From NCBI GenBank assembly GCA_900766825.1, contig CAAFWU010000052.1, forward strand, positions 1 through 12,238: a DNA stretch of 12,238 nt. Direction: 5' to 3'. A program made the translations under genes and the position numbers. Positions 9,201-12,238 of this stretch are shown here, in pieces (the stretch's first letter is position 1; every line of letters starts with the position of its first letter). Origin of the DNA: Bacteroidales bacterium (GTDB taxonomy: Bacteria; Bacteroidota; Bacteroidia; Bacteroidales; Marinilabiliaceae). Below the pieces are notes generated by a model. It worked only from the letters and a program-made list of their open reading frames with translations, did no database searches and was not told the DNA's origin.

Positions 9201-9539
9201 ATCGTACTTGTCGAGCCCCCATGGGGTGCAGATCCAAACCAAACCATGGGCATCGACACATATACTATTGACCTCACGATTCGAGAGACCAGCATCCACG
9301 CCCACATGGCGGAAGCCATAGACAGCCGCCGACGCATTGTCCACCCCCAAAAAGATGAACAACAGAGCGAGCAGAGCCGAAGTTCTGCAACCTCGGAGCG
9401 ATCTCAAAATTGAAAATCGGTGAAGTAAAACAAGTAACCAGCGGAGCATCAGCAAGAAAGACCTATGCAAAAAAGTGAATTGTTGGGCTGCGAGAACCTG
9501 CAAGAGCCGAGAAACAGACAGTGCTCGGGACCATAGCAT
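6213..9539 (-). CDS. Reg_prop/Y_Y_Y sensor protein with degenerate histidine-kinase module
   Basis: This 1108-residue protein has the extracytoplasmic part of a Bacteroidetes hybrid two-component sensor. After an N-terminal export signal (hydrophobic core about 53-66, possible cleavage after ASA at 69-71) come two-component-regulator propeller repeats over about 75-710 (for example GLSNREVNSICVDAHGLVW, then GLLWVAADDGLRVF near 584-597). A Y_Y_Y-like beta domain follows (about 765-835), then one membrane span (about 844-863). The cytoplasmic part (about 890-1108) has the shape of HisKA plus HATPase, but key residues are gone: there is no histidine in the helix at 891-950, the N-box asparagines are replaced (D1018, S1022), the DxGxG box reads VTVGG and the GTGIGL-like box reads GSDVEL. 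No receiver or AraC-type DNA-binding domain is attached. It is probably a sensor or scaffold acting through a partner. ATG at 9539 gives a long signal; ATG at 9449 is a plausible alternative start. A weak AT-only hairpin follows the stop. Confidence 0.85.
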   Translation of the reverse strand: MLWSRALSVSRLLQVLAAQQFTFLHRSFLLMLRWLLVLLHRFSILRSLRGCRTSALLALLFIFLGVDNASAAVYGFRHVGVDAGLSNREVNSICVDAHGLVWICTPWGLDKYDGNNVTSFSTQADGLGSLALYNVQEFGNDTLVVRSEDGYLIFRRSTESFSRADDFLTSVGASVRLDGLWIDDGKNVWVYDKGRFFVTTQHGQTYDVPVATDYSRIATLAVVHGGVIVLFESGRLLRCVAPTDGCSPSPISMSSPLAGGANAMYVDSHNDFWAVNATGDTLWHRPQSGKKWTISLTSLDLDKSKHIVMNGIAEDVQGAIWISTVSDGLYVANRKAGALTHVGRDVSSPNGLRSNFCTCLTASRGVNQAVYVGYANAGFSVYDPRSLKFEKLSLQSQAARADMVDISCIATTGSNDVYVGTNGNGLWVINEDDLSARQAPFHPDGLVNDVTVMPSGQVWCAIAGVGLISFDGDKTTYYAHTPNVPSCVASLDVMGLSSSDEGSLWVSAGNRLTCKLSGHDNWCQEYAFDRTIIHISALSRTRAMVVSPRNVYFATADGVRISVNQALLDESPNIVVDAKLDSRGLLWVAADDGLRVFARLDEEWKIINKWTYSEPPVDLYEDDRHDVLVASASHVTIISPTLNVPVAQRVADKNKSPEAKHQLPQYDFHSTTYSKACGLMDGSISRSSIVQVHSGAVWVGAEKGINVYRPHEVVHEVKLADVIFTALTLDGERVKAKDRVDGILSYNVNGDQISDITLPDSCRNIRIDFCVPGSASPSGLTFVCRVSGTEHMEFKTNQPFIFFSQLKPGTYSINVSAYNAEGVSTYRFSEIDVEVVGEWWTDLKIWSLIAVLFLALCVWIIYRVLRSHINNGAISSHHGRSAAHAMAHADEVSIRRDILTGAATSIYKTIAPMVSQLRRAVEQKNLREQDVLRTKMLIDKLESASGLLQKMTTEKADEKLVSRQYLILQRHDFVQLVRAYSTNIINMVGGSINVSFASSEGTVVACYDENLMRKVITDIATSALAAASDNGFVNIWAGCRKEMPGKVVFMVTVGGATPSDDNRYFGSDVELQRIPQDISDIIALHKAVLFRMDRQDGCSTVLMVMHIV

Positions 9540-9640
9540 CCTAAGAAGACCAACAAAAAATAGGTTAACTGCACAAAAGACAGAAGAAAATATTCTGCAT
9601 TTGGGGGTAAGAGACTCAAGGGTCTCGAAATGTCAATTGA

Positions 9641-9648
9641 CAAAGATA
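9641..9648 (-). promoter_or_regulatory. Putative -7 element for the sensor gene
   Basis: TATCTTTG on the minus strand is an exact TAnnTTTG match, about 100 bases ahead of the sensor ATG. No convincing TTTG lies 19-20 bases further upstream, so the call rests on the -7 box and its position only. A GAGAC/GTCTC inverted repeat (9611-9626) falls just downstream in the predicted leader. Confidence 0.4.
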
Positions 9649-9719
9649 AGAATTTAACCATAACGAACTCCCGTAGCGTTGCAACATTTTTTTAGAATAA
9701 AAGAGCCAACGAAAAGCCA

Positions 9720-9727
9720 TATCTTTG
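9720..9727 (+). promoter_or_regulatory. Putative -7 element for the YjbQ-family gene
   Basis: TATCTTTG is an exact TAnnTTTG match about 75 bases before the ATG at 9803. The -33 position is poorly defined; a T-rich run ends at about 9693, somewhat too far away. It faces away from the matching element at 9641-9648, consistent with divergent transcription from this 263-base intergenic region, which otherwise shows no gene. Confidence 0.45.
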
Positions 9728-9802
9728 CCCAAGAGGCGAAAGAGGCCACAATGTGGCACATAATGTCAAAAATTGAGTATAAGAAAACTAAATAGAGCAA
9801 AG

Positions 9803-10213
9803 ATGATAGAACAGGTAGATATAGAGTTGCAGACCAAGCGCAGAGGCTGCCATTTGGTAACAAACGAGATTGTGAGTAAGTTGCCACCCCTGCCCGAGGT
9901 GGGGATGCTGAACCTGTTTGTGCAGCACACCAGTTGCGCACTGAGCATCAACGAGAATTGCGACCCCGATGTGCGCAAAGACCTTAGCGACTTGCTGGAT
10001 AGCGTGGCTCCCGAGGACATGACACGCTACCGCCACAGCGACGAGGGCGAGGACGACATGCCAGCCCACTGCAAATCGACGCTGGTGGGGGTGTCGCTCA
10101 ACATACCAATAAGGAGGGGTCGGCTCGCATTGGGCATATGGCAGGGCATCTATCTATGTGAATTTAGGAACTATGGCGGTCCGAGGCGTGTGGTGGCAAC
10201 TGTGTGGAGCTAA
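9803..10213 (+). CDS. yjbQ: YjbQ/UPF0047 family protein (secondary thiamine-phosphate synthase-like)
   Basis: The 136-residue product matches the YjbQ family over its whole length. Visible signatures are RRGCHLVTNEI near the start, QHTSCALSINENCDP at 41-55, RHSDEGEDDMPAHCKS at 77-92 and GIWQGIYLCEFR at 111-122, with the conserved histidines H42, H78 and H89. E. coli YjbQ was reported to have a weak thiamine-phosphate synthase activity, but the physiological role of the family is unsettled. The family usually reads HTSA where this has HTSC. The frame is open back to a TTG at 9773, but the ATG at 9803 gives the family's usual N-terminus and length (E. coli about 138), so I chose it. The gene stands alone between a divergent and a downstream promoter; no thiamine genes are near. 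No convincing terminator follows. Confidence 0.9.
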   Translation: MIEQVDIELQTKRRGCHLVTNEIVSKLPPLPEVGMLNLFVQHTSCALSINENCDPDVRKDLSDLLDSVAPEDMTRYRHSDEGEDDMPAHCKSTLVGVSLNIPIRRGRLALGIWQGIYLCEFRNYGGPRRVVATVWS

Positions 10214-10280
10214 AATAAAAGGCCTAAACTTCCGTTGTAAGAAAACGATGGTTAAAAACGGCTGAAGCAAATTAAATGAG

Positions 10281-10288
10281 TATATTTG
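10281..10288 (+). promoter_or_regulatory. Putative -7 element for the DUF3127 gene
   Basis: TATATTTG is an exact TAnnTTTG match in the 192-base gap between the two plus-strand genes, placing a start near 10295 and a leader of about 110 bases. No clear TTTG is seen at the -33 position. The leader holds a short CTGAA/TTCAG inverted repeat (10293-10313) and a GT/GA-rich stretch before the AT-rich region preceding the ATG. Confidence 0.5.
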
Positions 10289-10405
10289 CGGACTGAAGTT
10301 GTGCTAATTTCAGAGGGGGTCGTGTGGGCTCTAACTGAGAGGGTGAGTGCAACAGAAATTGGAAGATAATAATTTGATTTATAACAAAATAAACATAATA
10401 GCAGT

Positions 10406-10963
10406 ATGCAAGTAATAGGTAAATTGGAAGAGGTGCATGATGTGGTAAAGCGCACCGAGACATTCAGCGTAAGGGAATTTGTGTTGGAAATTGGCAGCCC
10501 CGGAAGTCAATACACAGAGCATGTGTTGTTTCAGTTGTCGAATCGCAATGTAGATTTGATCAATCAGTTTCAGATAGGTCAGGAGATAACGGTAGATTTT
10601 GATTTACGCGGTCGCAAATGGATGAGTCCCGATAACCGCACGGTATTCTTCAACACCTTGAACGCATGGCGCATAACCCCCTACTCTGGTCAGCAAGCAG
10701 GCATGGGCGGCATGAATGGTGGCTACGGAATGCCTCAGCAGGGTGGTTACGGAATGCCTCAGCAGCCCCAGCAACCCATGGGCTACGGAATGCCTCAACA
10801 GGGTGGCTACGGAATGCCCCAGCAGCCTCAGCAACCCATGGGCTACGGTACGCCTCAGCAGCCACAGCAGATGCCCCAGCAGCCTATGCAGCAACCTGGT
10901 GCTCCAGCAGCGGCTCCCGACCTCAACGCAGGCGCCGATGGTGGTGACGATATGCCATTCTAA
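10406..10963 (+). CDS. DUF3127 OB-fold protein with SSB-like C-terminal tip
   Basis: Residues 1-92 match DUF3127, a small single-domain family largely confined to Bacteroidota and predicted to adopt an OB fold: MQVIGKLEEVHDVVKRTETF, then an EFVLEIG strand, then IGQEITVDFDLRGRKW and the closing FFNTLNAWRI. Residues 93-164 form a flexible tail made of three 20-residue repeats rich in Gly, Tyr, Met, Pro and Gln. The protein ends in acidic GADGGDDMPF. The last five residues closely resemble the DDIPF tip that bacterial SSB uses to recruit repair and replication partners. OB domain, low-complexity linker and acidic Pro-Phe end together copy SSB architecture, so a role in nucleic-acid binding and partner recruitment is a reasonable inference, not shown. 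ATG at 10406 follows a typical AT-rich leader. The gene has its own promoter candidate and a strong terminator downstream. Confidence 0.85.
   Translation: MQVIGKLEEVHDVVKRTETFSVREFVLEIGSPGSQYTEHVLFQLSNRNVDLINQFQIGQEITVDFDLRGRKWMSPDNRTVFFNTLNAWRITPYSGQQAGMGGMNGGYGMPQQGGYGMPQQPQQPMGYGMPQQGGYGMPQQPQQPMGYGTPQQPQQMPQQPMQQPGAPAAAPDLNAGADGGDDMPF
10718..10897 (+). repeat. Three in-frame 60-bp repeats in the DUF3127 tail
   Basis: Residues 105-124, 125-144 and 145-164 are three consecutive 20-residue units. The first two read (G/M)GYGMPQQGGYGMPQQPQQP, itself a near-duplication of GYGMPQQ; the third has diverged (MGYGTPQQPQQMPQQPMQQP). At DNA level the first two units are nearly identical, with a few silent changes, so copy number may vary between strains by slippage or recombination without breaking the frame. 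Confidence 0.85.
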
Positions 10964-11048
10964 AAAGTGTATATATGCCCAACATTAGGGCGAACAAAGG
11001 TGGTGGCAACGCCCATCTTGCTCTAAACTAAGGCATTGAGATATAGCA

Positions 11049-11099
11049 AAGTAGGAGATAATCACTTAACTCTGAGTGATTATCTCCTACTTCTTTTTT
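11049..11099 (+). terminator. Strong terminator between convergent genes
   Basis: An 18-bp perfect stem (11049-11066 with 11075-11092) encloses an 8-base loop and is followed by CTTTTTT on the plus strand. It ends plus-strand transcripts from the DUF3127 gene. In the other direction the flank after the stem is only weakly T-rich (TTTGCTATAT), so use by the convergent minus-strand gene is possible but less sure. The stretch before it (10964-11048) holds only a GGGCG/CGCCC inverted repeat (10988-11014). Confidence 0.9.
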
Positions 11100-11117
11100 A
11101 TGCGTAAGGGGGGGGGA

Positions 11118-12238
11118 TTAGTGACAGAGAACTGAGCAATCGGCAAGGTGCTCAATGAGGCACTGATGTTTTTTTGTTTTGACATCGTAGGTTATGCCAA
11201 CAAGGGTAACGCCTTTGTCTTTACCAGGATGTTGGGCAAGGGCTTGAGCATAGTTGCGGCTCTTTATTTGGTCAATGGTCTTCTGGGGTGAGGAAGTCGA
11301 CGATTGACCCTCGACATCGCATTTGAGTTCAATGATTATGGCAGCACGTCCGCGGCGGAGGGGGATTAGGGCCACATCGGCAAAGCCAAGACCAGTGGGG
11401 AGTTCGGCAAAGACCATAAAGTCCTTGCGGGCGTAGAAATAGGCCATGAGGATGGCACTTTGCAAAGAGGACTCGCGATTGAAGGTGAGGGAGCTGGAGT
11501 ACTGAGCATGGAAAGCGTCCAAAGCGGCCGCCACACGAGGTGCATCGAGTTGCTCGGTGGCCTCCAGAACGGCACGCGTGGGGGCAAGGAGATCTTTGAT
11601 TGACTTAAAGCCTTTTGCTTCCTCGAGGGCATTGAACCATTCGCTACGGATCTCACCATTGGGAATGCGGCAACGAGGAGGGTTTGCATCTGGATTAATT
11701 GTAAGATAGCCCAAATGGGTCAGATAGGTAAAGAGTTGATCCTTGGAGTTGAAGAGCTCAACATTATTGAGGTATCGGCTGGGATCCACAATAACCTCGC
11801 CACCTTCCAAAAGCAGACGTATATCCGATTGGATGCCTTCGATATTTTCATCGATATAGTATGTTATTGCATCATAGCTACTTGTGGAGACCCAATAAGA
11901 ATCATAGTCACGGTTTTCGAGGGACAGAATGACCGAATTAGGATTAAAGATATGCCCGACTCCAGAGAAAACATATCCATCGTACATAGCAGCACAGCGA
12001 TCGAAGTCCATTGACCGTTTTTCGCATAACTGCCTTACTTCAGACTCAAGAAAACCAAGATAAGGAGCGAACACACTTGGTTTCAGCATTGTAAACTGCC
12101 TAAAATTATTGAGTTTACTCTGCACTCGGTCGCGAATTATGGGCAATATGCCTGTGATATAGGCTAAACTTATTACTGGTTTTAGGCTATCGTTTTTGAA
12201 AAGAGAATTAAGTAGGTCAAGATATTCGGTTCGCAAAG
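11118..12238 (-). CDS. AAA-ATPase-like / PD-(D/E)XK (DUF1703) protein, N-terminus outside window
   Basis: The visible 373 codons run off the window edge, so the start and the Walker motifs of the ATPase-like domain are missing here. Counting from the TTG at 12236, residues 25-120 match the later part of the AAA-ATPase-like family: AYITGILPI, then LGFLESEVRQL, MYDGYVFSGVGHIFNPNSV and SYWVSTSS. The C-terminal part (about 250-372) matches the PDDEXK_9/DUF1703 nuclease-fold domain, with E255, D287 in GFADVALIP, E303 and K305 in IIIELKCD, and the later RNYAQAL and VTLVGITYD segments. These proteins often occur in many copies in Bacteroidales and their role is not established; the nuclease residues appear intact. 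Stop is TAA at 11118-11120, followed by nine C on the minus strand. The ATPase side looks more AT-rich than the nuclease side. The first complete codon in view is not the true start. Confidence 0.88.
   Translation of the reverse strand, partial: LRTEYLDLLNSLFKNDSLKPVISLAYITGILPIIRDRVQSKLNNFRQFTMLKPSVFAPYLGFLESEVRQLCEKRSMDFDRCAAMYDGYVFSGVGHIFNPNSVILSLENRDYDSYWVSTSSYDAITYYIDENIEGIQSDIRLLLEGGEVIVDPSRYLNNVELFNSKDQLFTYLTHLGYLTINPDANPPRCRIPNGEIRSEWFNALEEAKGFKSIKDLLAPTRAVLEATEQLDAPRVAAALDAFHAQYSSSLTFNRESSLQSAILMAYFYARKDFMVFAELPTGLGFADVALIPLRRGRAAIIIELKCDVEGQSSTSSPQKTIDQIKSRNYAQALAQHPGKDKGVTLVGITYDVKTKKHQCLIEHLADCSVLCH

Noticed and set aside
9449..9661. 70-codon minus-strand frame overlapping the start of the sensor gene
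   Set aside because: It overlaps the sensor signal-peptide region in another frame and resembles no known family; hydrophobicity comes from the AT-rich leader.
9773..9802. TTG start extending the YjbQ-family protein by ten residues
   Set aside because: The ATG at 9803 gives the usual family length and N-terminus; the extension is not family-like.
10232..10251. CCGTTGT/ACGATGG hairpin as a terminator for yjbQ
   Set aside because: The stem needs two wobble pairs and no T tract follows.

Overview
The window looks like ordinary chromosomal DNA of a Bacteroidales (Bacteroidota) bacterium. Three things point there: promoter-like elements of the form TTTG / TAnnTTTG instead of the usual -35/-10 boxes, gene starts without Shine-Dalgarno sequences, and families typical of the phylum (DUF3127 protein, Reg_prop/Y_Y_Y sensor, AAA-ATPase-like/PDDEXK protein, PpiD-like isomerase). 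I cannot assign a genus. No rRNA, tRNA, CRISPR array or insertion sequence was recognised.

Layout. Positions 1-345 are non-coding and carry about 2.6 tandem copies of a 92/93-bp unit built around small hairpins. Three large genes follow, all on the minus strand: mfd (transcription-repair coupling factor, 346-3768), a PpiD/SurA-like membrane-anchored peptidyl-prolyl isomerase (3931-5976) and a one-span beta-propeller sensor with a decayed histidine-kinase module (6213-9539). A strong intrinsic terminator separates the isomerase from mfd, and the isomerase has its own good promoter and a long structured leader. A divergent intergenic region (9540-9802) then switches to two plus-strand genes: a YjbQ/UPF0047 protein (9803-10213) and a DUF3127 OB-fold protein with a repetitive Gly/Gln/Pro tail ending like SSB (10406-10963). 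A perfect 18-bp terminator hairpin separates it from a convergent minus-strand gene cut by the window edge, encoding an AAA-ATPase-like/PD-(D/E)XK protein (11118-12238).

The genes do not form one pathway. DNA repair is represented by mfd and perhaps by the SSB-like protein, envelope protein folding by the isomerase, and signalling by the sensor. Most genes seem to be separate transcription units. No clear new multi-gene system is visible. The most interesting points are the pseudokinase sensor, the SSB-mimicking DUF3127 tail, the isomerase leader with competing helices, the terminator hairpin just ahead of mfd, and the hairpin repeats next to the mfd stop.
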